From Metabacillus rhizolycopersici (GTDB lineage: Bacteria; Bacillota; Bacilli; Bacillales; Bacillaceae): a stretch of 15,677 nucleotides of DNA. A program made the translations under genes and the position numbers. The notes under the pieces were generated by a model. That model was not told the DNA's origin, ran no database searches, and was given only the letters and a program-made list of their open reading frames with translations. Below are positions 1-6,657 of the stretch, in pieces. The stretch's first letter is position 1. Each line of letters opens with the position of its first letter. The stretch is taken from NCBI RefSeq assembly GCF_020075705.1, contig NZ_JAIQUM010000092.1, positions 1 through 15,677 of the forward strand, in the 5' to 3' direction.

Positions 1-111
1 AAAGAAGATAAGTGGGAGATAACTGCCCGTAAAGATCCGACGAAGGACAGGACGTCCAAGTCAGGCGAAGCCACAGGATGTGGCGTTCCTGAGCGTGATA
101 AGTCTCGCTAA
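1..111 (+). CDS. 3' end of a truncated ORF with a repeat-encoded C-terminus
   Basis: Frame 1 is open from the window edge to TAA at 109-111. It reads through the dispersed hairpin repeat and gives WEITARKDPTKD followed by a basic, Gly-rich tail ending DKSR. The same frame of the same repeat supplies the C-terminus of the gene at 5162-5587 (WEITARKDPTND). I infer that a gene beginning left of the window runs into the repeat and ends here, probably as a repeat-extended protein. No function can be read from these 36 codons. It could also be an open frame of the repeat with no translated gene upstream, which the window edge prevents me from deciding. Confidence 0.4.
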   Translation, partial: KEDKWEITARKDPTKDRTSKSGEATGCGVPERDKSR

Positions 112-159
112 CCATCAGTGGGGGATGCAGAAAACCCCCACTGATGGAAGTCTCACTTT
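1..159 (+). repeat. Dispersed structured repeat, copy 1 (left-truncated by window edge)
   Basis: This stretch matches 5537-5698 nearly base for base. It holds the right arm of the first hairpin (ACTGCCCGT, 22-30), a nested hairpin (TCAGG 61-65 with CCTGA 88-92; GCCAC 70-74 with GTGGC 80-84), and a perfect 13-bp hairpin (112-124 with 135-147, CCATCAGTGGGGG). It ends in the shared tail AGTCTCACTTTATAG. The orientation is the same as the other three copies. No T-run follows the last hairpin, so it is not a classical terminator. Confidence 0.85.
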
Positions 160-193
160 ATAGTTTGATTAGTTTAGAAGGAGAGATTGGCTG

Positions 194-688
194 TTGTATT
201 CTTGGCGAGTAACAAAATATGATCCATTAAATAGGGATGCTGATGGAAGTTATCTTACTCCTGAAGAATGGACTTGTTTTTCAGAGGTAGGGACAAAGGT
301 TAGTAGAGAAGAATATCTAAAAACGGAGCAAAAGTACATTAATGCTATTCGTTCATTTATGACTGAACTGGGTTTAAATAGGGTTCATGTAATTGCCTTG
401 GAACAATGGTCTGACGAGGTTAAAAGTCAAAATGCTAATGAATTCTTATCAAAGATTTGGATTGGAAAAGCCATAACGGTTCAGGAAGTCCAAGAGTTAG
501 CCAAGTTGACATTACGGAATGTGATTTGGTGCAAATTAGGCTTTAAAAACCAATTCTTTGTTCATTTTGGATACGATTACTATATGTACATTGGGGAGAG
601 TAGAGACTGTACGAAGACAAAAGATGCTGTTACACGATCTGGTTTATTCGTTGAAAGGTTTGACTCTCCTTACCTAACTACGCGATGA
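194..688 (+). CDS. Uncharacterised 164-aa protein
   Basis: The start is TTG at 194, set by a strong ribosome binding site AAGGAGAG at 178-185. The protein is soluble, with no signal peptide or membrane segment, and is rich in Trp, Tyr and acidic residues (SWRVTKYDP at the N-terminus, FGYDYYMYIG near residues 125-135). I recognise the N-terminal WRVTKYDP style from hypothetical proteins of Firmicutes but know no function. The stop is 18 nt before the ATG of a decayed gene, and a membrane protein follows, so these may once have been one operon. Small stand-alone proteins of this kind are sometimes immunity proteins; that is speculation here. Confidence 0.75.
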   Translation: MYSWRVTKYDPLNRDADGSYLTPEEWTCFSEVGTKVSREEYLKTEQKYINAIRSFMTELGLNRVHVIALEQWSDEVKSQNANEFLSKIWIGKAITVQEVQELAKLTLRNVIWCKLGFKNQFFVHFGYDYYMYIGESRDCTKTKDAVTRSGLFVERFDSPYLTTR

Positions 689-706
689 CAAGTGAGGGAT
701 TTACAT

Positions 707-985
707 ATGTTAAAGTTGAAATTTGAATTAGATACAACTAATTCTATTGAGCCAAAACTACTAAAAAAAGAAGCGTTAAGCTGTTGGTTGATATACAAGG
801 CAGATTAGAAGTTTTGGTGAATGATAAGTGTTAGAAAAACATCAAGTTTATCTCTAGTTATTGTACAATAAAACTATGGATTAATTTACCAATTCCAGAA
901 AGGTAAGTATGATGTTGATCTACTAAAGCTAATCGAGCTTCTGTTGTTATCAAAGCCTATTTGGGGAGAAAGGGAAAATAAATGA
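707..985 (+). pseudogene. Frameshifted remnant of an uncharacterised small protein
   Basis: ATG at 707 follows GAGGG at about 694-698 and opens MLKLKFELDTTNSIEPK, but the frame stops at 806-808. A second frame from about 775 continues sensibly (VKLLVDIQGRLEVLVNDKC) to a stop at 832-834. A third stretch from about 908 (YDVDLLKLIELLLLSKPIWG) runs to TGA at 983-985, which overlaps the ATG of the next gene as ATGA. I read this as one gene broken by at least two frameshifts and probably an internal deletion. The family is not firmly recognised. The overlap with 982 suggests the intact ancestor was translationally coupled to the membrane protein gene. Confidence 0.55.
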
Positions 986-1239
986 AGAAAGTAGTGTATA
1001 TCGTTCAACTCGTTATAAGTATCTTAGGATTTCTTATATATTCATTTTTTAGCGGCATTGTAGGTAGTTATGCCATTGAATACAAGGAAAACCCAACCAT
1101 AATAGATAAGACATTATATGCATTCGATTCGTCCTCTTATCCTTTTATTGCTTGTGCATTTTTGATTTGGACAGGGATTGTTATAATTATCCTTTTTAAG
1201 AAACGGTGCTATGCTACTGGTTGCAAGAGTGATAGATAA
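982..1239 (+). CDS. Small two-helix membrane protein, unknown function
   Basis: This 85-aa protein starts at ATG 982, with GGGGAGAAAGGG at 963-974 as ribosome binding region. Residues about 5-27 (VVYIVQLVISILGFLIYSFF) and 54-73 (PFIACAFLIWTGIVIIILF) are hydrophobic enough for two membrane helices. The loop between them is about 25 residues and the C-terminus is short and basic (KKRCYATGCKSDR). No family is recognised. The start overlaps the stop of the decayed gene before it. A lipoprotein gene begins 59 nt downstream, so the two intact genes may be co-transcribed. Confidence 0.6.
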   Translation: MKKVVYIVQLVISILGFLIYSFFSGIVGSYAIEYKENPTIIDKTLYAFDSSSYPFIACAFLIWTGIVIIILFKKRCYATGCKSDR

Positions 1240-1298
1240 GATTGAATAAATGTTATTGCTCTCGGGTAGTTGCCTAAATATTTTTGGGAGATGTATAT

Positions 1299-1709
1299 AT
1301 GAACTTTCTTATTCCTTGTTTAATCATAAGTAGTATTCTTTTCGCTGGATGTCATCACAATTTAGAAATAAATGATGATCTTGTTGAAAGGAGAATGAAT
1401 TCTGTTTTTTTAAATAAAGATCAAAATGAGGTTGATCTAAACGCTCTAACTGATTTTTCTTGGGAAAAAGCGTATATTTTTCCTCCCTATACAACATCAG
1501 AATACATGACAGAAAAATTGGGCTTTAAATGGAATAATGCTACAGGGATAGATTATCGGGATGATATTAATTTAATTGTATTTGTGAAAGACAAAAAAGT
1601 GGTTAAGTATATTGAACTACCAAGAAAATATGGAGATTTTGCTTCTGGCGATATTGAAAATGGCATTACACCAGAAAATTCTATCGTAACTGTTGAAATA
1701 TTTGACTAA
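1299..1709 (+). CDS. Putative small lipoprotein, unknown function
   Basis: I place the start at ATG 1299, not at the in-frame TTG at 1284, because GGGAG at 1286-1290 is correctly spaced for 1299 and would lie inside the gene otherwise. The 136-aa product opens with a short hydrophobic signal ending in the lipobox LFAGC (Cys about residue 18), so it should be lipid-anchored on the outer face of the membrane. The mature part is acidic and contains DFSWEKAYIFPPYT and a later VFVKDKKVVKYIELPRKYG segment, both familiar from hypothetical Bacillus lipoproteins. No function is known to me. An intrinsic terminator follows at 1794-1820. Confidence 0.75.
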   Translation: MNFLIPCLIISSILFAGCHHNLEINDDLVERRMNSVFLNKDQNEVDLNALTDFSWEKAYIFPPYTTSEYMTEKLGFKWNNATGIDYRDDINLIVFVKDKKVVKYIELPRKYGDFASGDIENGITPENSIVTVEIFD

Positions 1710-1793
1710 TGGGCACAGTGAATGCATTGCCTGCTCTTATTCTTATTAATGCCAAGGTGATTCACTTAGACTACCTTTATAAAAAGGTTAATT

Positions 1794-1820
1794 AAAAATC
1801 CCGTTTATTCGGGATTTTTT
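1794..1820 (+). terminator. Intrinsic terminator after the lipoprotein gene
   Basis: AAAAATCCCG at 1794-1803 pairs perfectly with CGGGATTTTT at 1810-1819 around the loop TTTATT, with a T-run from 1815. It ends the short-gene cluster 85 nt past the lipoprotein stop. The symmetric A/T flanks mean it could work on the minus strand too. Confidence 0.85.
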
Positions 1821-1857
1821 CTTATATTTAATAAAATAGATGGAGGAGGGATAAGAA

Positions 1858-2289
1858 GTGGGAATAAGATTAGCAACAAAAGAGGACCTCAAATGGGTTA
1901 ATGAACATTATCGGAAAGTTGGATTTGTTCCAAGTAATTTGGAAAATGAAACAGTTGCCCTAGTAACTTACAAAAATGAATATGCAGGGATTGGTAGAAT
2001 TGTTTATTTACATAAAGAAGAAGCAGAACTTGGCGGAATATATATAGTAGAAGAATTTAGAGGTTTATCACTTGCAAACGAGTTAGTTGAGTATTTGGTT
2101 AAGGAAACGAACAAGCGTAATTTGAAGCGTGTTTATTGTCTACCGTTTGAAAAGTTGAAGAATTTTTATGAGAAATTTGGTTTTAAAGAGTTTGACCTTA
2201 AAGAAGATACAATAAACAGAAAGGTTTTAAAGAAGCATCAATGGTGTAGAGAAAACTATGACGAAAATGTACTATTACTTAAATTATGA
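1858..2289 (+). CDS. GNAT family N-acetyltransferase
   Basis: This 143-aa protein has GNAT organisation. An N-terminal MGIRLATKEDLKWV strand-helix leads to a central strand (GGIYIVEEFRG, 59-69) into the acetyl-CoA pyrophosphate loop at 68-73. A C-terminal FYEKFGFKEF (103-112) is the typical motif B 'Y.k.GF'. GNATs transfer the acetyl group of acetyl-CoA to an amine; the substrate here is unknown. The loop reads RGLSLA where the family normally has R-G-x-G-x-G/A, so Ser replaces the usual Gly. The start is GTG at 1858, after GGAGGAGGG at 1842-1850. It stands alone: a terminator lies upstream and a gene-free repeat region downstream. Confidence 0.85.
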   Translation: MGIRLATKEDLKWVNEHYRKVGFVPSNLENETVALVTYKNEYAGIGRIVYLHKEEAELGGIYIVEEFRGLSLANELVEYLVKETNKRNLKRVYCLPFEKLKNFYEKFGFKEFDLKEDTINRKVLKKHQWCRENYDENVLLLKL

Positions 2290-2442
2290 TTTTTCAACAA
2301 AGGGGACTCTAGTGAAAGAAGATCGTTTATTGATGAGATATTCCCGTACAAATTGCTGATTGTCGATTGAACATAGAAGGATTTGGAAGGAATAGCAGCT
2401 CTTCAAAGAAACATGCTCAACCCAATAGGCTGTAAAAGAAAC
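2290..2442. other. Gene-free spacer after the GNAT gene
   Basis: I see no gene of supportable length and no terminator with a T-run. A GTG at about 2313 opens only 15 codons (KEDRLLMRYSRTNC) before a stop and has no homology I recognise. Confidence 0.4.
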
Positions 2443-2492
2443 CGTAACATCATTCGAGGGGGATTAATTGATCCCTCTCGAATGATGTTACG
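2443..2492. repeat. 21-bp-arm inverted repeat
   Basis: The arms 2443-2463 and 2472-2492 are complementary except for one position, which would be a G·U pair in RNA (outer arm CGTAACATCATTCGAG). The loop is 8 nt. No T-run follows on either strand, so it is not an ordinary terminator. Confidence 0.8.
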
Positions 2493-2540
2493 CGTTCAGA
2501 TATGTTCAATATGTTAGAAATCCCCACTTCATATTTTGTT

Positions 2541-2812
2541 AAGGCTCTTTTCTAAAAGATTGTTGTTTTTAAACATAAAAGGATTAACAGCAGTTACAGA
2601 GCGGGACGAAAAATATATCGAAAATTGAAGGTTGGTCGATACCTTGGTGATTTCGGACAATAAAATTCAAAACCAGACAATAAAACCTTGAGCTTGGACA
2701 ATAAATCTCAAGTTCTGACAATAAATCATGATTATGGACGATACATCATTTCGAAAAGTTGAATTAGAAATCAAGTAAGTTTAAAAACAACAAAGTTTAC
2801 TGAAACAGCCTT
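2541..2812. repeat. MITE-like element with 34-bp terminal inverted repeats
   Basis: The left end, 2541-2574, is the imperfect reverse complement of the right end, 2779-2812. The inner 15 bases (GTTTAAAAACAACAA in the right arm) match exactly, as do the outermost six (AAGGCT/AGCCTT); I count 27 of 34 positions. The 272-bp unit has no ORF of note. The tetramer TGTT flanks both sides (2537-2540 and 2813-2816), a possible target duplication, though too short to be sure. Its interior carries a tandem GACAATAAA array. A non-autonomous mobile element or a Bacillus intergenic repeat fits best. Confidence 0.65.
2656..2745 (+). repeat. Five-copy phased tandem repeat of GACAATAAA
   Basis: GACAATAAA or a close variant starts at 2656, 2676, 2697, 2717 and 2737 (the last is GACGATACA). 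The period is 20-21 bp, about two DNA helical turns. The sequence between the motifs varies in base composition but not in length. The array lies inside the inverted-repeat element. Confidence 0.8.
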
Positions 2813-2840
2813 TGTTAAAAAACTAAGAAGCTGGGAATAT

Positions 2841-2957
2841 TTATCCCGCATTAACGGGCAGTAATACCCCCACCTCTAAGCTTGAGTGAATCACAAAGAG
2901 GCGAAGGTGGGGGATAACTGCCCGTAAAAGCTAAGGTAAGTCTCGCTTTATGAGATA
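2841..2957 (+). repeat. Dispersed structured repeat, copy 2 (first hairpin plus tail)
   Basis: ACGGGCAGT (2854-2862) pairs with ACTGCCCGT (2917-2925), and inside it CCCCCACCT (2867-2875) pairs with AGGTGGGGG (2905-2913). The copy then jumps to the common tail AAGTCTCGCTTTATGAG (2938-2954), lacking the middle and last hairpins of copies 1 and 3. It sits immediately 3' of the minus-strand EamA gene. Confidence 0.85.
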
Positions 2958-2962
2958 GTAAG

Positions 2963-3907
2963 TTAGGCCTCAGAACCGTTAATTGCTTTGTTGAAACTTT
3001 TTCTCAAAATTGGCTTTTTAAAACCAATCTTCGCAATTAAGACACCTAATAAGATAAGGATTGCCCCTAAATATCCTTTTGCTGGGAGTGTTTCACTTAC
3101 GAAAATAAAAGCAAATAATGCCGCGAAAACGGGTTCTAATGAAAAGATCAGACCTGTGTGCGTTGGAGTTGTATATTTTTGTGCGGTGGCTTGACCGATA
3201 AATCCAATTGCACTGCAAAGTATGCTTAATGCCATGATAGAAACCCATGATTCCGTTGTGTGAGGAAGATGTGGCTCTTCGAATAAGAATGAAAATAACA
3301 GTCCCCACGCCCCAGCAAAGCCGAGCTGTAAAATCCCGAGTGTGATAGAGTCAACATTTTTTGTTAGCTTATCCGTAACGATGATGAGAACCGCATAAAA
3401 TAATGCACCTAAAGTGATTAGGAAGTCTCCGGAATTAATCTGTAATGCGTTATTTAATGTTAAAAGAGCGATTCCGATTATAGAGACGCTAATGCCCAAA
3501 ACTACCTTTTTTTCAGGTCTTTTTCTAAAAAAGATCGCTAGTAATAAAGGGATAAATACAACTGAAAGACTAAATAAAAATCCCGCATTTGAAATGGAGG
3601 TGAAGTTTAATCCCAGCGTGACAACAGACATGATTAAGAATAAAATGGTTCCTAATAAAAATCCGTAAAAAATTGTTTTAGACTCAATATGTATTAAACG
3701 CTTGTAAAAGACAATTCCGGCCAAGATAAAGGCTAGACAAAAGCGTAATGCTATTAAGTTAAATCCTTGAAGGGAATCGAGACCCATCTTCATAAACAAA
3801 TAGGATGATCCCCATAATATCGTAACGATTAGCATCATGAAATCTGCCTTTACTTGGGTGTTCGATCCAATTCCATTTCCTATTTTAAATAAATTAATCC
3901 GATTCAT
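2963..3907 (-). CDS. EamA/DMT-family membrane transporter
   Basis: This 314-aa drug/metabolite transporter has ten predicted membrane helices in two EamA repeats. The first begins at the ADFMMLIVTILWGSSYLFMK segment (residues ~21-40), with its end near residue 150. The second runs from about 160 to 295, with the family's conserved LEPVFAALFAFI near residues 258-269. Members export small metabolites, amino acids or drugs, usually by proton antiport; the substrate cannot be told. The start ATG at 3907 has GGGGAG seven bases upstream on the minus strand. It is divergent from a LysR gene, and such pairs usually mean that the regulator controls the exporter. The stop abuts a copy of the dispersed repeat. 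Confidence 0.92.
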   Translation of the reverse strand: MNRINLFKIGNGIGSNTQVKADFMMLIVTILWGSSYLFMKMGLDSLQGFNLIALRFCLAFILAGIVFYKRLIHIESKTIFYGFLLGTILFLIMSVVTLGLNFTSISNAGFLFSLSVVFIPLLLAIFFRKRPEKKVVLGISVSIIGIALLTLNNALQINSGDFLITLGALFYAVLIIVTDKLTKNVDSITLGILQLGFAGAWGLLFSFLFEEPHLPHTTESWVSIMALSILCSAIGFIGQATAQKYTTPTHTGLIFSLEPVFAALFAFIFVSETLPAKGYLGAILILLGVLIAKIGFKKPILRKSFNKAINGSEA

Positions 3908-4030
3908 TTTTTGCTCCCCACTCTTAGCTCAAATTGATTAGTTATTAGTATAATTGTAAAGTTGAAATTAGAAAAATGAATGTTTTTAAATATTTACATG
4001 AAAAAAATTCATGTAAAAGGAGTGGTTGAA
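3908..4030. promoter_or_regulatory. Divergent EamA/LysR control region
   Basis: This 123-nt spacer must hold both promoters and any LysR binding site. A perfect TATAAT lies at 3949-3954 on the plus strand, without a good -35 at 17 bp, which suits an activator-dependent promoter. The downstream part contains the inverted repeat at 3993-4017. Confidence 0.6.
3993..4017 (+). promoter_or_regulatory. Perfect inverted repeat overlapping the LysR ribosome binding site
   Basis: TTTACATGAA (3993-4002) and TTCATGTAAA (4008-4017) are perfect 10-bp arms around AAAAA. The right arm runs into the AAAAGGAG ribosome binding site at 4015-4022. It may be a LysR operator (T-N11-A pairs occur in it) used for autoregulation, or an mRNA hairpin limiting initiation, or both. 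Confidence 0.6.
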
Positions 4031-4900
4031 TTGTCCCTTGCTAAGTTTGAGATATTTAGTACGGTTGTGGAATTAGGGAGCCTCACAAAAGCAGGTGAAA
4101 CACTTGGGTTAACTCAATCAGCCGTAAGCCATGCGATTTCTAGTCTTGAATCAGAATGGGGATTTTCGATTCTCAATCGAGGCCGTTCAGGTGTTCATAT
4201 AACTAATAATGGAGAGCGCATCTTAAAATACGTACGTGAAATATTAAAATGGAACGAAGAAATGGGTCAAGAAGTAGCGAATATCAAGGGATTAGAAATC
4301 GGTACTGTACGGATTGGAACGATTTCGAGTGTGTCGATTCACTGGCTACCTGAAATCTTGAAAAGATTTAATGAATATCATCCTTCGATCGAAATCAAGC
4401 TGATGGAAGGGGATTATGATGATGTCGAGCATTGGATCTCGACTGGGTTGGTTGATTTTGGATTTGTATCTCTACCGACTTCGCAACATTTTGAAGTAAT
4501 TCCCTTAAAAAAGGATCGAATGCTCTGTATCCTCTCAGAAGAACACCCTTTAGCTGAACAGAATGAGATTAGCTTTGATATGATCAAGGGGGAGCCTTTA
4601 ATCAAGTCGAAAAAAGGGAGCGATAATGATTTAAAACGAATTTTAACAGAAAACAATGTTACTCCTAATATAAAATTTGAACTTGAAGATGATCAAGCCA
4701 TTATCTCCATGGTTGGAATTGGGATGGGAATCAGTATACTTCCGGAAATGGTTTTACATCGGGTTCCACCCAACGTTCGAATTCTTAAGTTAGAAGGCGA
4801 AAATTATCGTACAATTGGTATTGCTGTTACATCGTTAAAAACCCTTGCACCAGCTACGAAAAAGTTCATTGAATATTTGAAAGCATGGTTAAGTGAGTAG
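4031..4900 (+). CDS. LysR-family transcriptional regulator
   Basis: I choose TTG at 4031 over the upstream in-frame ATG at 3980. AAAAGGAG at 4015-4022 is placed exactly for 4031, and the product then begins MSLAKFEIFSTVVELGSLTK like other LysR proteins (289 aa, family norm ~290-300). Residues 1-60 form the winged helix-turn-helix, with recognition helix TQSAVSHAISSLE at 28-40. Residues from about 88 form the periplasmic-binding-protein-like effector domain (GTVRIGTISSVSIHWLPEIL; GIGMGISILPE near the end). It acts as a tetrameric DNA-binding regulator in the cytoplasm. It is divergent from the EamA exporter, its most likely target, and probably controls itself. The effector is unknown. Confidence 0.93.
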   Translation: MSLAKFEIFSTVVELGSLTKAGETLGLTQSAVSHAISSLESEWGFSILNRGRSGVHITNNGERILKYVREILKWNEEMGQEVANIKGLEIGTVRIGTISSVSIHWLPEILKRFNEYHPSIEIKLMEGDYDDVEHWISTGLVDFGFVSLPTSQHFEVIPLKKDRMLCILSEEHPLAEQNEISFDMIKGEPLIKSKKGSDNDLKRILTENNVTPNIKFELEDDQAIISMVGIGMGISILPEMVLHRVPPNVRILKLEGENYRTIGIAVTSLKTLAPATKKFIEYLKAWLSE

Positions 4901-5161
4901 AAACGCTTCAATACGAATTGACTTGCTAGTTACTTCATAAAGGAGTCCCCTTGCCTAAAATTGAAAGAAAGAAAATAATCAATATCCAACATTATAAAAA
5001 CATCTCGGCTTGAACGATTGACTTTGAAAAAATTTTCATTCTGGCGCTGCTTCATGATAGCAGTAGCTATGAAGGGTGACAATGAGTTTTTATTGTTGGC
5101 TTTATTAGGAGGATTTGATGTGAAAGTTTGATAATAATCATTCATTTGGAGGTGAAAATGC

Positions 5162-5587
5162 TTGAACTGTTGTTGTGAGAGTGGCGAAACAAAGGAATTT
5201 AAAATAGAAGGTGATGTTGGAGCAGACCCGATTTGGTGTAATCAATGCGGCTGTAATCTCGATATAGAAGACATTCCGATTTCAGAAGAATTAGCGGAGG
5301 AATTGTCGTTGTGGGCAGCGAAGTATGGGGAATGGATTGATTGGAAGATAGATAAATTGCTACCGAATGGGATTGAACTGGAAGATAAATTTAATCAAAT
5401 TGGAGTTGCTTTAACGGAAAAGTTGAAAAGGGAACTTGGCGGTAAATATAAAATAACATTTATGCCATCTTCCAGTGCGAGATTTTATCCCACCTTAACG
5501 GGCAGTAAAACTCCGACTTCGAGATTCGAGAGAAGCAAAGAAGGTAAGTGGGAGATAACTGCCCGTAAAGATCCGACGAACGATTGA
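5162..5587 (+). CDS. Small Cys-rich (zinc-ribbon-like) protein with repeat-encoded C-terminus
   Basis: The start is TTG at 5162, seven bases after GGAGGTG (5148-5154); an ATG at 5158 gives only six codons. Residues 3-5 are CCC, and C26, C29 and C31 follow (WCNQCGC), so a small metal-binding fold is likely. Residues 33-100 are acidic and helical, with WAAKYGEWIDWKIDKLLPNG conserved in style with hypothetical Bacillus proteins. From about residue 109 the codons lie inside copy 3 of the dispersed repeat, so the last ~30 residues (to ARKDPTND) are repeat-derived. The original C-terminus has been replaced or extended. Function unknown. Confidence 0.75.
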   Translation: MNCCCESGETKEFKIEGDVGADPIWCNQCGCNLDIEDIPISEELAEELSLWAAKYGEWIDWKIDKLLPNGIELEDKFNQIGVALTEKLKRELGGKYKITFMPSSSARFYPTLTGSKTPTSRFERSKEGKWEITARKDPTND

Positions 5588-5699
5588 CGTCCAATTCAGG
5601 CGAAGCCATAGGATGTGGCGTTCCTGAGCATGATAAGTCTCGCTAACCATCAGTGGGGGAATGAAGAAAACCCCCACTGATGGAAGTCTCGCTTTATGA
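5485..5699 (+). repeat. Dispersed structured repeat, copy 3 (most complete)
   Basis: This copy has all three hairpins: ACGGGCAGT 5498-5506 with ACTGCCCGT 5558-5566; TCAGG 5596-5600 with CCTGA 5623-5627 enclosing GCCAT 5605-5609 and GTGGC 5615-5619; and the perfect 13-bp CCATCAGTGGGGG 5647-5659 with 5671-5683. It ends in AAGTCTCGCTTTATGAG. In the middle hairpin the T at 5609 replaces C of copy 1 (position 74), so C-G becomes U·G and pairing is kept. Its left part is coding sequence of the 5162 gene. Confidence 0.9.
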
Positions 5700-5750
5700 G
5701 CAAAGTGAGAGAAGTTTTAGATAACTACACTTCTGAATAGGAGACAACAC

Positions 5751-6431
5751 ATGATGGAAGTAAGAGATTATATACAGAGGATTTTCCCTGGACTTGTTTT
5801 GAAACCAAGTCTTTATCATCAATGGGATATAAGTATTCATTTTGAATTGGCTAAGGGGCTTTATCAATTTAAAAGTGAAACAGATGAGTTAAATTCTGAG
5901 TATTTCAATCAAGTATATAATCAAGCTCTACTACTTTTTAATGATATTTTCGCAACCGAAGATAAAATTCTTTTGGTAACGAATGTCTATCAGTGTAATG
6001 ATTATGTAGGAAGAAGCAAAAAGAAAATGAAGGTATATAGTCATTACATAACAAATAACAATAGAAGGATTCGTTTAAAGCAAGAAACTCTTCCCTATAT
6101 GTTTGATGATGAAGAAGAAGCTAAGGAGCGTTGTACCTCCCAATTTTCATTAGAATGTCGCAAACAAGATATTCGTTTTCCTTTGCTAGTAAAAGCAATT
6201 TGTAACCAAGATTTCCCACCATTAAAACCAAGGTTACATAATCCTTATGGTTTATATGGTCCAGATGCATTCTTCATCAACGTTACTAAAAATGTCATCC
6301 TATACATTTATGATGATCGAGGATGTGAAGTCATCGCACGTGATATTGAAACGATACGTCCTTTATATGAAAAATATACTAATTGGGTTGATGAATATTG
6401 TCGTGATGAGATAAATCAACGCTTTAAATAA
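5751..6431 (+). CDS. DUF3885 domain-containing protein
   Basis: This is a 226-aa soluble protein. The C-terminal part, about 155-216, matches what I know of DUF3885: YGPDAFFINVTKNVILYIYD, then RGCEVIARDIETIRPLYEKY and a final NWVDEY. The N-terminal part (MEVRDYIQRIFPGL onward) is also typical of these proteins. No biochemical function is known for the family. TAGGAGA at 5738-5744 supports ATG 5751, though ATG 5754 is almost as good. The gene starts about 50 nt after the end of dispersed repeat copy 3 and looks monocistronic. Confidence 0.85.
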   Translation: MMEVRDYIQRIFPGLVLKPSLYHQWDISIHFELAKGLYQFKSETDELNSEYFNQVYNQALLLFNDIFATEDKILLVTNVYQCNDYVGRSKKKMKVYSHYITNNNRRIRLKQETLPYMFDDEEEAKERCTSQFSLECRKQDIRFPLLVKAICNQDFPPLKPRLHNPYGLYGPDAFFINVTKNVILYIYDDRGCEVIARDIETIRPLYEKYTNWVDEYCRDEINQRFK

Positions 6432-6657
6432 TTGTGCGGTAGCTCTCTTTTGTGAAATTTTTAATAGAGGACATAAAATGAGATATTACCAATGTTTCGA
6501 AATTAAGTGAGGTAAGGATAAATTAGAAGCAGTCCGTTTCTTCTAAGAGAGGGTGATACTGATTATTTCAAGAAAAGTCAATTCTGAAAGAAAAATGCCA
6601 ATTACGATGATAGGGCAAAACATATATAAGAGAACAGTAAGTAGAGGTCATGTATAG

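Noticed and set aside
112..147. Hairpin 3 of the dispersed repeat considered as an intrinsic terminator
   Set aside because: The stem is strong but no T-run follows, and the same tail AAGTCTCGCTTTATGAG is conserved instead.
2656..2745. Regular short repeats considered as a CRISPR array
   Set aside because: The conserved motif is only 9 bp with 11-12 bp between copies, far too short for CRISPR repeats and spacers, and no cas gene is near.
3093..3308. Open frames opposite and within the first EamA gene
   Set aside because: They are out-of-frame shadows of a well-supported membrane transporter.
4930..5145. 71-codon minus-strand frame between the LysR and Cys-rich genes
   Set aside because: No convincing ribosome site, low-complexity composition and no resemblance to a known protein.
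6553..6657. 34-codon GTG-initiated frame ending exactly before the ATG of the isoprenoid enzyme
   Set aside because: The ribosome site is poor and too close, and the peptide is unrecognised; the exact abutment is probably chance.
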